Source of the DNA: an uncultured Algibacter sp.
GTDB lineage: Bacteria > Bacteroidota > Bacteroidia > Flavobacteriales > Flavobacteriaceae
Assembly (NCBI RefSeq): GCF_947495925.1
Contig: NZ_CANMAU010000002.1
Location: 434,001-498,000 of the forward strand
DNA length: 64,000 bases
Reading direction: 5' to 3'
In this document: in pieces, positions 1-7,180 of the stretch
Layout: each line of letters starts with the position of its first letter
How positions within the stretch are numbered: the stretch's first letter is position 1
Notes under the pieces: model-generated
The model's input: only the letters and a program-made list of their open reading frames with translations
Told to the model about the DNA's origin: nothing
Database searches by the model: none
Position numbers and translations under genes: made by a program

Positions 1-537
1 ATTTGAAACTTTGGGCAGTTTTTTAAACACAAAACCTAAAACTACTGATGCAAAGGTTATTAAAATTAAATAGTACAAAAACCATAAGTGGAACGTACTT
101 TTAGGGATTAATATCTCCAAATTGGAAAAAAGGGCTAGCGTGTCAGCCAAAGCATTGCTATTTCCCTCAAAAATGTTTCTAGTGTAACCAAAAGAAAATA
201 TAATAGTAGGCCAAAGTAACAGCACAAATACTATAAAAGGATATAGTATGCGTTCTACCCGGTTTTTAATCATTTTCGAAGGTTTTCGCTCATAAAACAA
301 CATCGCGCCAAAAAAACCAGCTATAACAAAAAATGTTTGCATCCTAAAGGCGTGAATAATCCCCACTATAAAATCGTTCGAAAGATGCGAAGTGTTTGGG
401 TCTGTTAAATTCCAAACTTTATAATCAAATATGCCATAGGTAATTGCAGAATGAATTACAAGCCCTAAAAGCATCATGATGGCCCTTAACGAATCCAAGG
501 AATGAATTCGTCTGGTTTTAGACGAAGTTTTTGTCAT
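1..537 (-). CDS. Acyltransferase family membrane protein (OpgC/acyltransferase 3 type), partial
   Basis: The gene starts with ATG at 535-537 and runs off the left edge of the window, so only the N-terminal 179 residues are visible. After a basic N-terminus comes RIHSLDSLRAIMMLLGLVIH, the typical first transmembrane segment of the acyltransferase-3 family. In this family the Asp-Ser-Leu-Arg/His motif carries the catalytic His. Further hydrophobic segments (FFVIAGFFGAMLF, ILYPFIVFVLLLW, HLWFLYYLILIT) support a multi-pass inner-membrane O-acyltransferase of the glucan-modification (MdoC/OpgC) type. The substrate cannot be told. It lies 96 nt downstream of thyA on the same strand and may be co-transcribed with it. 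The family call is fairly safe; the specific role is open. Confidence 0.75.
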   Translation of the reverse strand, partial: MTKTSSKTRRIHSLDSLRAIMMLLGLVIHSAITYGIFDYKVWNLTDPNTSHLSNDFIVGIIHAFRMQTFFVIAGFFGAMLFYERKPSKMIKNRVERILYPFIVFVLLLWPTIIFSFGYTRNIFEGNSNALADTLALFSNLEILIPKSTFHLWFLYYLILITFASVVLGFVFKKLPKVSN

Positions 538-633
538 TTATTGGTTGGTTTTAGTAACAATTTACCTTAGGGCACCAACAATGTCAACAAATTTTCTGAC
601 AAATCAAAATATAAACAACTGTTTGTAAGTTGT

Positions 634-1458
634 TTAAACCGCTACAGCACCTTTAATATGTGGATGCGGATTATAATCTACCAAAGAAAAATCCTCAAAA
701 TCAAAATCGAAAATATCGTTAATTTCAGGATTTAAAATCATTTTTGGTAGCGGGCGAATATCTCGAGATAATTGTAATTCTAGCTGTTCAAAATGATTAC
801 TATAAATGTGAGCATCACCAAATGTATGAATAAATTCCCCAGCTTGGTAACCACAAACCTGAGCCATCATCATGGTGAATAAAGCATAAGATGCAATATT
901 AAAGGGCACACCTAAAAAGATATCTGCGCTACGTTGGTATAACTGACAAGATAATTTTCCGTCGGCTACATAAAACTGAAAAAATGCATGGCATGGAGGC
1001 AGTGCCGCTTTACCGTTGGCTACATTTTCACTAAAACTTTTTGAAGTATCAGGCAACACCGAAGGATTCCAAGCAGAAACTAACATCCTTCTGCTATTCG
1101 GGTTGTTTTTTAAAGCAGTAATGACTTCTTTTATTTGGTCAATTTCATCACCATTCCAGTTACGCCATTGGTATCCATAAACAGGGCCTAAATCTCCATT
1201 TTCATCTGCCCATTCGTTCCAAATACGTACACCATTTTCGGTTAAATATTTTGTGTTAGTATCTCCCTTTAAAAACCACAGCAATTCATAAATAATAGAT
1301 TTAAGGTGTAACTTTTTAGTAGTTACCATTGGGAAACCTTCGCTTAAATCAAATCGCATTTGGTGTCCGAAAACGCTTTTTGTACCTGTTCCAGTTCTGT
1401 CTCCTTTTTCGTTGCCGTTTTCTAAAACGTGTTTTACTAAGTCGTGGTATTGCTGCAT
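634..1458 (-). CDS. thyA: Thymidylate synthase
   Basis: The gene encodes a 274-residue ThyA that makes dTMP from dUMP using methylene-tetrahydrofolate in the cytoplasm. Visible hallmarks are the N-terminal [12 protein letters not shown] phosphate-binding loop, the catalytic Cys156 in [31 protein letters not shown] for dUMP/folate binding, and a C-terminal [10 protein letters not shown] tail that closes the active site. Length and motif order are normal for bacterial ThyA. The ATG at 1456-1458 gives the expected N-terminus [15 protein letters not shown]. It is followed by the acyltransferase gene on the same strand; a 223-nt gap separates it from the nucleoside transporter gene upstream, a fitting neighbour for pyrimidine metabolism. 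Confidence 0.98.
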   Translation of the reverse strand: MQQYHDLVKHVLENGNEKGDRTGTGTKSVFGHQMRFDLSEGFPMVTTKKLHLKSIIYELLWFLKGDTNTKYLTENGVRIWNEWADENGDLGPVYGYQWRNWNGDEIDQIKEVITALKNNPNSRRMLVSAWNPSVLPDTSKSFSENVANGKAALPPCHAFFQFYVADGKLSCQLYQRSADIFLGVPFNIASYALFTMMMAQVCGYQAGEFIHTFGDAHIYSNHFEQLELQLSRDIRPLPKMILNPEINDIFDFDFEDFSLVDYNPHPHIKGAVAV

Positions 1459-1681
1459 ATGGCTTATTCCTCTGGTAAGAACGGAATCTTTTATTTAATT
1501 AGTTGAAAATTACAGATTGTAAAAATAATTCTGCGAAAACGAAATTAAAAAAAATGATGCTTATCCATTTGATTTAGATAATGATTATATCAAAAAGTTA
1601 TTAACGAGGATAATTAGTTTTTTGATGTTCTATTGCAACCAGATTAGTGTTTTTTTTAACTAGCAAAATTTCTGCTATGTC

Positions 1682-3205
1682 TTAACCAATAATCATTCCA
1701 GCAATAGTAGCCGAAATTAGAGAGGCAATAGTGCCTCCTAAAAGTGCTTTCATACCGAATTTAGATAGGGTTTTACGTTGCCCCGGAGCTAACGAGCCTA
1801 TGCCTCCAATTTGAATTCCTATTGAAGCGAAATTAGCAAATCCACAAAGCATGTAGGTGGCCATGATAATAGATTTTTCATATTTAAAATGTGTTACATT
1901 AGCTACATTTTTTAAGTCTGCTAGTTGTATATAGCCTATAAACTCACTGGCAGCTAATTTTATACCTAAAAGTTGGCCCATCAATGTCATATCTTCTTTT
2001 GCTATACCAATTAACCACATTAATGGTGCAAACACATAACCTAATATAAACTCTAGAGATAAATTTTCATATCTAGTGTTTTCCATAATCCAATTGTTAA
2101 GACCAGAAAAATATCCAATCTTATCAAACCCAAAATTAAACATGGCGATAAACGCAACAAAAACTAAAAGCATGGCTCCAACATTTACAGCCAGTTTTAA
2201 GCCTTCTGTTGTGCCATTAGCAATGGCATCTAAAAAGTTGGAACCTATTTTATCTTGGGAAACTTTCACATCTGTATCAATAGATTCTGTTTGAGGATAT
2301 AATATTTTAGAAATAACAATGGCACCAGGAGCTGCCATGACTGATGCTGCTAATAGATGTTTTGCATAAAATAAGCGCAAGACAGGATCATCACCGCCAA
2401 GAAAACCAATGTATGCAGCCAAAACTGCACCAGCGACTGTGGCCATACCACCAATCATAACCAAAAGCATTTCGGACTTATTCATTTTTTCTAAATAGGC
2501 TTTAATGAGAAGCGGGGCTTCTGTTTGTCCTAAAAAGATGTTGCCAGCAACACTTAAACTTTCAGCGCCAGATATTTTAAGGAGTTTGGATAATAACCAC
2601 CCAAAGCCTTTAACCACAATTTGAATAACACCTAAATAATATAATACCGAGGTAAGAGCTGAAAAGAATATGATAGTAGGTAATACTTGGAAAGCAAAAA
2701 TGAATCCAAAAGTGTCCATATCTACCACTAAACCTTCAAACAAAAATTTGCTGCCAGCCTTGGTGAACTTAAGAACCTGAACAAAAACGTAGCCGATAAA
2801 TTCAAAAACATTCTTAATAAAATCTACTTTTAGAACACCTATGGCAATTAGTAATTGAAATGCTATGCCAAGCGCAACAACCCTCCAATTAATTGCTTTT
2901 CGGTTACTGCTAAAAAGAAAAGAAATGAAAATTAAGGACACCATGCCCAAAATGCCACGCCATAAACTATTTATAGAGAATCCTTGATTTGGAATAATGG
3001 AATTCATTGCCGATTCTGAAGTCGTAACCTCTGAATTATTGGTGCTTGTTTTTTCAACAACTTTATCAAAAGTTAATTCTGTTGAATCAACTAGCGTAGT
3101 TTCTTGGATAGGGTTTGTGGAAATGGCTTCGTTTTTGTTGTTTTGCGCTCTAATTGTTGTTGATAAATACAAAAAAAAGGCAAAAAACAAAAACAGCTTT
3201 TTCAT
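1682..3205 (-). CDS. Concentrative nucleoside transporter (CNT/NupC family) with N-terminal extension
   Basis: The 507-residue protein is an ion-coupled nucleoside importer. The core (from about residue 80) has the CNT pattern: about ten hydrophobic segments, the NupC-type GQTEAPLLIKAYLEKM motif in the substrate site, and a C-terminal gate region with CGFANFASIGIQIGG. Before the core lie a cleavable-looking signal sequence (residues 1-20, ending TTIRAQ) and a roughly 55-residue Ser/Thr/Glu-rich linker. NupC of E. coli is about 400 residues and has no such extension. The stop of the DUF151 gene upstream is 16 nt from this start, so the two are probably co-transcribed. Nucleoside specificity is not visible. 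Confidence 0.9.
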   Translation of the reverse strand: MKKLFLFFAFFLYLSTTIRAQNNKNEAISTNPIQETTLVDSTELTFDKVVEKTSTNNSEVTTSESAMNSIIPNQGFSINSLWRGILGMVSLIFISFLFSSNRKAINWRVVALGIAFQLLIAIGVLKVDFIKNVFEFIGYVFVQVLKFTKAGSKFLFEGLVVDMDTFGFIFAFQVLPTIIFFSALTSVLYYLGVIQIVVKGFGWLLSKLLKISGAESLSVAGNIFLGQTEAPLLIKAYLEKMNKSEMLLVMIGGMATVAGAVLAAYIGFLGGDDPVLRLFYAKHLLAASVMAAPGAIVISKILYPQTESIDTDVKVSQDKIGSNFLDAIANGTTEGLKLAVNVGAMLLVFVAFIAMFNFGFDKIGYFSGLNNWIMENTRYENLSLEFILGYVFAPLMWLIGIAKEDMTLMGQLLGIKLAASEFIGYIQLADLKNVANVTHFKYEKSIIMATYMLCGFANFASIGIQIGGIGSLAPGQRKTLSKFGMKALLGGTIASLISATIAGMIIG

Positions 3206-3221
3206 AATTTAATGGTAGGAT

Positions 3222-3845
3222 TTACTCACGTTTTGAGATTTCATCTCTAATATGAGCTGCTTTTTCGTAATCTTCATTTGTAACAGCTTCTTCTAGCAAT
3301 TTTTGAAGTTCTTCGATGGTTTTTCCTTGAAGATTTTCACGAGGTTCATTAGGTTCTAACTCATTAGCAACTAATTCATCCATCAAAATACTATCTTCAT
3401 TCTCCTGATCTTCATCTTCCTTCTTAGGGTTAACTTTTAAGTAAATACCAGCTTTATCAAGAATGTTTTTATAAGTAAAAATAGGTGCTTGAAAACGTAA
3501 AGCTAAGGCTATGGCATCACTGGTTCTAGCATCAATAATCTCCTCAATTTTATCACGTTCACAAATTAAACTTGAATAAAATACACCATCAACAAGCTTA
3601 TGAATAATTACCTGCTTAACTACGATATCAAATCTGTCGGCAAAGTTTTTAAATAAATCGTGTGTTAATGGTCTTGGAGGGCTAATTTCTTTTTCTAAGG
3701 CAATGGCTATAGACTGTGCCTCAAAGGCACCAATAACAATAGGAAGTTTTCGGTCTCCGTCTTCTTCATTTAAAATTAATGCGTAAGCGCCGTTTTGGGT
3801 TTGACTATAGGATATACCCTTAATATTTAATTTTACTAAACTCAT
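3222..3845 (-). CDS. Bifunctional nuclease family protein (DUF151 plus UVR motif)
   Basis: The 207-residue protein has a DUF151/bifunctional-nuclease domain over about residues 1-135, recognisable from MSLVKLNIKGISYSQTQNGA, RKLPIVIGAFEAQSIAIALE and DARTSDAIALALR. A variable acidic linker follows. The last 30 residues form a UVR motif (EELQKLLEEAVTNEDYEKAA), the UvrB/UvrC interaction helix pair also used by ClpC/McsA. This architecture is standard in Flavobacteriia. Family members have been linked to nuclease activity and stress responses, but the cellular role is unsettled. It sits directly upstream of the CNT transporter gene and downstream of etfBA, from which it is separated by a large hairpin (3862-3934). 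Confidence 0.85.
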   Translation of the reverse strand: MSLVKLNIKGISYSQTQNGAYALILNEEDGDRKLPIVIGAFEAQSIAIALEKEISPPRPLTHDLFKNFADRFDIVVKQVIIHKLVDGVFYSSLICERDKIEEIIDARTSDAIALALRFQAPIFTYKNILDKAGIYLKVNPKKEDEDQENEDSILMDELVANELEPNEPRENLQGKTIEELQKLLEEAVTNEDYEKAAHIRDEISKRE

Positions 3846-3861
3846 ATTATAAAAAACGTAA

Positions 3862-3934
3862 AGAACTGCTTAATTTAGAACTTTACCAACTGCCAAAGCA
3901 GAATTTGGTATGAAATGCTAAATTAAGCAGTTCT
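3862..3934. repeat. 73-nt nested inverted repeat (17-bp perfect outer arms)
   Basis: Arms 3862-3878 and 3918-3934 are perfect reverse complements (17 bp; arm AGAACTGCTTAATTTAG). The 39-nt interior holds two further nested pairings, TACCAA/TTGGTA and CTGC/GCAG around a CAAA loop, so almost the whole element folds into one stem-loop. Read on the minus strand it follows etfA and is followed by TTACGTTTTTT, so it can act as the etfBA terminator. Its length and the perfect outer arms are more than a terminator needs; a fold-back or MITE-like element is possible, but no target-site duplication is evident. Confidence 0.8.
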
Positions 3935-3963
3935 ATAGTACTACACAATTTATAAAAAATTAT

Positions 3964-4923
3964 TTATTGCTGTGTTTTAAAGGCTTTTAATTTTTCAATA
4001 AGTTCAGGAACAACCTGAAAAGCATCGCCAACTACACCATAATCGGCCGCTTTAAAAAATGGAGCTTCAGGATCTGTATTAATAACAACTTTTACTTTTG
4101 AAGCACTAACACCTGCTAAATGCTGAATAGCGCCAGAAATACCAATAGCAATATATAAATTTGAAGCTACAGGTTTTCCTGTTTGACCAACATGTTCACC
4201 ATGTGGTCTCCAACCTAAATCTGAAACCGGTTTTGAACATGCAGTTGCTGCTCCTAAAACATCTGCTAATTCTTCAATCATACCCCAGTTTTCAGGGCCT
4301 TTTAATCCTCTTCCTGCAGAAACTACTATTTCCGCATCAGCTATAGTTACTTTATCTGAAGCCTTATCAACGGACTCTACCGTAATATTAGATTCTGGAA
4401 TTGAAGGGGAGAAGTCTTCCGCTGAAGTATTACCACTAGTCTCAACCAATCCGAAAGCATTATTTGAAACACCAAGTATTTTCACTTCAGTATTAATTTG
4501 AGTTATTTCAAAGGCTTTATTGGTAAAAGCGTTTCGTTTAACTGTGAATGGGTTCGTGCTAGTAGGGGTTGCAACCACATTTGAAGCGTAACCAGCATTT
4601 AAGCCAACCGCAAGAAGTGGTGCCAAATATTTACTGTCAGTGCTCGAACTCACTACAATAATTTGAGATGCTTCTTTTTCAGCTGCATGCTTAAGAACAG
4701 CAGCATAAGCGTTCGCGTTAAAACTATCTAATGCCGTATTTTGAACGTTTAAAATTTTATCCACTCCGTAGTTGCCTAAAATATCCGTGTTGCTTGCATT
4801 AATGGCAATGGCTGAAACGGTAGTTCCTAATTGATCAGCTACTGCTTTTGCATAAGAAGCCACCTCTAAGGCCGATTTTTTAAGATTACCTTGTTCTGAT
4901 TCTGTATATACTAAAACTGACAT
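3964..4923 (-). CDS. etfA: Electron transfer flavoprotein, alpha subunit
   Basis: EtfA (319 residues from the ATG at 4921-4923) carries the FAD of the ETF heterodimer, which passes electrons from acyl-CoA dehydrogenases to ETF:quinone oxidoreductase. I chose MSVLVYTESEQGNLKKSALE as the start because it matches the family N-terminus; an upstream in-frame TTG at 4942-4944 would add seven unlikely residues. The C-terminal FAD domain is clear: VSAGRGLKGPENW, SKPVSDLGWRPHGEHVGQTG, IAIGISGAIQHLAG and VVINTDPEAPFFKAADYGVV. It lies about 100 nt downstream of etfB on the same strand. Confidence 0.96.
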   Translation of the reverse strand: MSVLVYTESEQGNLKKSALEVASYAKAVADQLGTTVSAIAINASNTDILGNYGVDKILNVQNTALDSFNANAYAAVLKHAAEKEASQIIVVSSSTDSKYLAPLLAVGLNAGYASNVVATPTSTNPFTVKRNAFTNKAFEITQINTEVKILGVSNNAFGLVETSGNTSAEDFSPSIPESNITVESVDKASDKVTIADAEIVVSAGRGLKGPENWGMIEELADVLGAATACSKPVSDLGWRPHGEHVGQTGKPVASNLYIAIGISGAIQHLAGVSASKVKVVINTDPEAPFFKAADYGVVGDAFQVVPELIEKLKAFKTQQ

Positions 4924-5028
4924 AATATATTTTATCTTTTTCAATTCCTATGAAAGCGGGAATCGTATTAATCTTTTCTTTACTTTTTAAAAGATCCCTA
5001 ATCAAGTTTGGGATGATTTAATTAACGA

Positions 5029-5775
5029 CTAAATCACTTTAGCTTCATTATGAAGCAAGTTGACTAATTCGTCTAAATTATCTGCAGAAACCAAAGTAAC
5101 TGCTCCTTTTGGTGCTGGTTTTTCAAAGGAAATCGAACTAGTTTCCGCATCAGTGCTTGTGGGTTCAACTACTGTTAGAGGTTTTTTCCTAGCCATCATT
5201 ATCCCTCTCATATTAGGTATGCGTAGGTCGCTTTCTTCAACAAGTCCTTTTTGCCCACCAATAACCAACGGCAAGGAAGTAGAAACGGTTTCTTTACCAC
5301 CGTCAATTTCTCTTGTAACTTTTGCATTCGTGCCATCTATTTCAAGACCAATACAGTTATTTACAAAGTTAGCATCCGTTAAACCAGCTATCATTCCTGG
5401 CACCATACCGCCATTATAATCAATAGATTCTCGTCCTGCAATCACTAAATCATATCCGCCATCGGTTATAACGTTTGCCAGCTGTTTAGCAACAGAAAAC
5501 CCGTCTGTTGGAGCCATATTTACTCTTATAGCAGCATCTGCACCAATAGCTAATGCCTTCCTAAGTGTAGGTTCAGTATCTGCTCCGCCAACATTTATTA
5601 CGGTTACATTAGCACCTTGTTTTTCCTTAAACCACATGGCGCGTGTTAAACCAAATTCATCATTTGGGTTAATAACAAACTGCACGCCATTGGTGTCAAA
5701 TTTGGTGTCACCCTCAGTAAAATTAATCTTCGAAGTTGTGTCTGGCACATGACTTATACACACTAATATCTTCAT
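5029..5775 (-). CDS. etfB: Electron transfer flavoprotein, beta subunit
   Basis: EtfB (248 residues) is the AMP-binding partner of EtfA. The N-terminus MKILVCISHVPDTTSKINF and the sequence IAGRESIDYNGGMVPGMIAGL (DxxGGxVP-type signature) are family hallmarks; VIGGQKGLVEESDLRIPNMR and MMARKKPL also fit. It is the first gene of an etfB-etfA unit. The promoter region faces pdhB and contains a perfect 40-bp palindrome about 55 nt upstream of the start, which could be an operator. The pairing with ETF suggests control by fatty-acid or branched-chain acyl-CoA oxidation, but no such enzymes are in the window. Confidence 0.96.
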   Translation of the reverse strand: MKILVCISHVPDTTSKINFTEGDTKFDTNGVQFVINPNDEFGLTRAMWFKEKQGANVTVINVGGADTEPTLRKALAIGADAAIRVNMAPTDGFSVAKQLANVITDGGYDLVIAGRESIDYNGGMVPGMIAGLTDANFVNNCIGLEIDGTNAKVTREIDGGKETVSTSLPLVIGGQKGLVEESDLRIPNMRGIMMARKKPLTVVEPTSTDAETSSISFEKPAPKGAVTLVSADNLDELVNLLHNEAKVI

Positions 5776-5830
5776 TTGTCTATCTATTAAAATGTCTTGT
5801 TTTTTTGTGGCTACGAAGTTAATTATTTTA

Positions 5831-5870
5831 TTCTGAATATTTACTATGCATGCATAGTAAATATTCAGAA
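5831..5870. promoter_or_regulatory. Perfect 40-bp palindrome upstream of etfB (candidate operator)
   Basis: The 20 bases 5831-5850 (TTCTGAATATTTACTATGCA) are followed without a spacer by their exact reverse complement. With no loop, this is not a good terminator hairpin and looks like a binding site for a dimeric repressor, with the core TACTATGCATGCATAGTA. It lies 55 nt upstream of etfB, where it would cover the -33 region of a promoter with a TAACTTCG -7 element. A MarR- or TetR-type regulator of acyl-CoA metabolism is an inference; no regulator gene is next to it. Confidence 0.7.
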
Positions 5871-5901
5871 AATTTTATTTTATTTATTTTTTTAATGCCC
5901 A

Positions 5902-5955
5902 AACTTAACCTGAACAAGACTTATCTGGAAATAGAAATACAGTATTGGTTAAGTT
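5902..5955. repeat. 9-bp inverted repeat in the etfB/pdhB intergenic region
   Basis: AACTTAACC at 5902-5910 and GGTTAAGTT at 5947-5955 are reverse complements separated by 36 nt. They lie between the 40-bp palindrome and the pdhB promoter in the 364-nt divergent region. The rest of that region shows no gene. The function is unknown and the match may be chance. Confidence 0.35.
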
Positions 5956-6107
5956 GATCTAATATAGGAATACTCAAGAAACATGTTATTACTAGAAATA
6001 AATATTTTTTCTCTTTAGAATTATATATTTTTAATATCCTCAAAATAATAGCTCATTTTTTGTATGATTAGGATTAATTTTTTAACTAAAGTGTTGTGAA
6101 ATATTCC

Positions 6108-6115
6108 TATTTTTG
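6108..6115 (+). promoter_or_regulatory. TAnnTTTG -7 element upstream of pdhB
   Basis: TATTTTTG at 6108-6115 matches the Bacteroidota -7 consensus TAnnTTTG and would give a start site near 6121 and a roughly 19-nt leader before the pdhB ATG at 6140. A TTG at the ideal -33 distance is not present, so the promoter call is tentative. Confidence 0.45.
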
Positions 6116-6139
6116 CAATTCGAATTAAAATAAATTTTA

Positions 6140-7117
6140 ATGAAGACAATTCAATTTAGAGAAGCTATTTGCGAAGCTATGAGTGAAGAAATGCGCAGAG
6201 ATGAAAGCGTATATTTAATGGGAGAGGAAGTAGCAGAATATAATGGTGCGTATAAAGCATCAAAAGGAATGTTAGATGAATTTGGTCCTAAACGTGTTAT
6301 TGATACGCCAATTGCTGAGCTTGGTTTTGCTGGGATAGCTATTGGTTCTACCATGACAGGTAATAGACCTATTGTAGAGTATATGACCTTTAATTTCTCT
6401 TTAGTAGGAATTGATCAAATTATTAATAATGCTGCCAAAATCAGACAGATGTCTGGTGGGCAGTTTAAATGTCCTATTGTGTTTCGTGGGCCTACAGCTT
6501 CTGCCGGTCAGTTAGGAGCTACGCACTCTCAAGCTTTTGAAAATTGGTTTGCTAATACACCAGGTTTAAAAGTAGTTGTGCCTTCAAATCCGTATGATGC
6601 GAAAGGTTTATTGAAAGCTTCTATCCGTGATGAAGATCCTGTTATTTTCATGGAAAGTGAGCAAATGTATGGAGATAAGGGAGAGGTACCAGAAGGTGAA
6701 TACATAATTCCAATAGGCGTTGCTGATATTAAACGAGAAGGTACGGATGTAACCATAGTATCTTTTGGGAAAATCATTAAAGAAGCTTACAAGGCGGCAG
6801 ATGAGTTAGAAAAAGAAGGTATTTCTTGTGAGATTATTGATTTGAGAACGGTTCGTCCTATGGATAGAAAAGCTATTGTTGAGTCTGTAAAGAAAACAAA
6901 TAGGCTGGTTGTTTTAGAAGAAGCGTGGCCTTTTGGGAATGTAGCTACTGAAATTACATATTTAGTGCAATCTGAAGCGTTTGATTATTTAGACGCTCCT
7001 GTTGTGAAAATAAATACGGCTGATACTCCTGCGCCATATTCGCCTGTTTTATTAGAGGAGTGGTTGCCCAATAGCGAGGATGTTATCAAGGCAGTAAAAA
7101 AGGTGATGTATAAATAA
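6140..7117 (+). CDS. pdhB: Pyruvate dehydrogenase E1 component, beta subunit
   Basis: The 325-residue protein is the transketolase-type C-terminal half of a two-chain alpha-keto-acid dehydrogenase E1. Features include the E1-beta N-terminus REAICEAMSEEMRRDESVYL, MGEEVAEYNGAYKASKG, the cation/TPP-side motif TFNFSLVGIDQIINNAAK, and a C-terminal transketolase domain with CEIIDLRTVRPMD and EEAWPFGNVATEI. It is nearest to pyruvate dehydrogenase beta by pattern, though branched-chain E1 beta is similar. The alpha subunit and E2 are not adjacent, as is common in flavobacteria. The gene is monocistronic, ending in a hairpin terminator just before the DUF5686 gene. Confidence 0.93.
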   Translation: MKTIQFREAICEAMSEEMRRDESVYLMGEEVAEYNGAYKASKGMLDEFGPKRVIDTPIAELGFAGIAIGSTMTGNRPIVEYMTFNFSLVGIDQIINNAAKIRQMSGGQFKCPIVFRGPTASAGQLGATHSQAFENWFANTPGLKVVVPSNPYDAKGLLKASIRDEDPVIFMESEQMYGDKGEVPEGEYIIPIGVADIKREGTDVTIVSFGKIIKEAYKAADELEKEGISCEIIDLRTVRPMDRKAIVESVKKTNRLVVLEEAWPFGNVATEITYLVQSEAFDYLDAPVVKINTADTPAPYSPVLLEEWLPNSEDVIKAVKKVMYK

Positions 7118-7138
7118 AAGAATATTTTCTACGTTATA

Positions 7139-7176
7139 TAAACTTCATTAACATAATTGTTGGTGAAGTTTTTTTG
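7139..7176 (+). terminator. Intrinsic terminator after pdhB
   Basis: AAACTTCATTAAC pairs with GTTGGTGAAGTTT (two G-U pairs) around a short AT loop and is followed by a run of T. It lies 20 nt after the pdhB stop and ends just before the ATG of the next gene at 7181, which argues against the longer upstream start for that gene. Confidence 0.75.
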
Positions 7177-7180
7177 TATT

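Noticed and set aside
1459-1681. Terminator after the CNT gene (AGCA/TGCT hairpin)
   Set aside because: The stem is only 4 bp and on the minus strand is followed by A residues rather than T.
7157-7180. Upstream in-frame start for the DUF5686 protein
   Set aside because: It lies inside the pdhB terminator hairpin and lengthens the signal peptide unnaturally.
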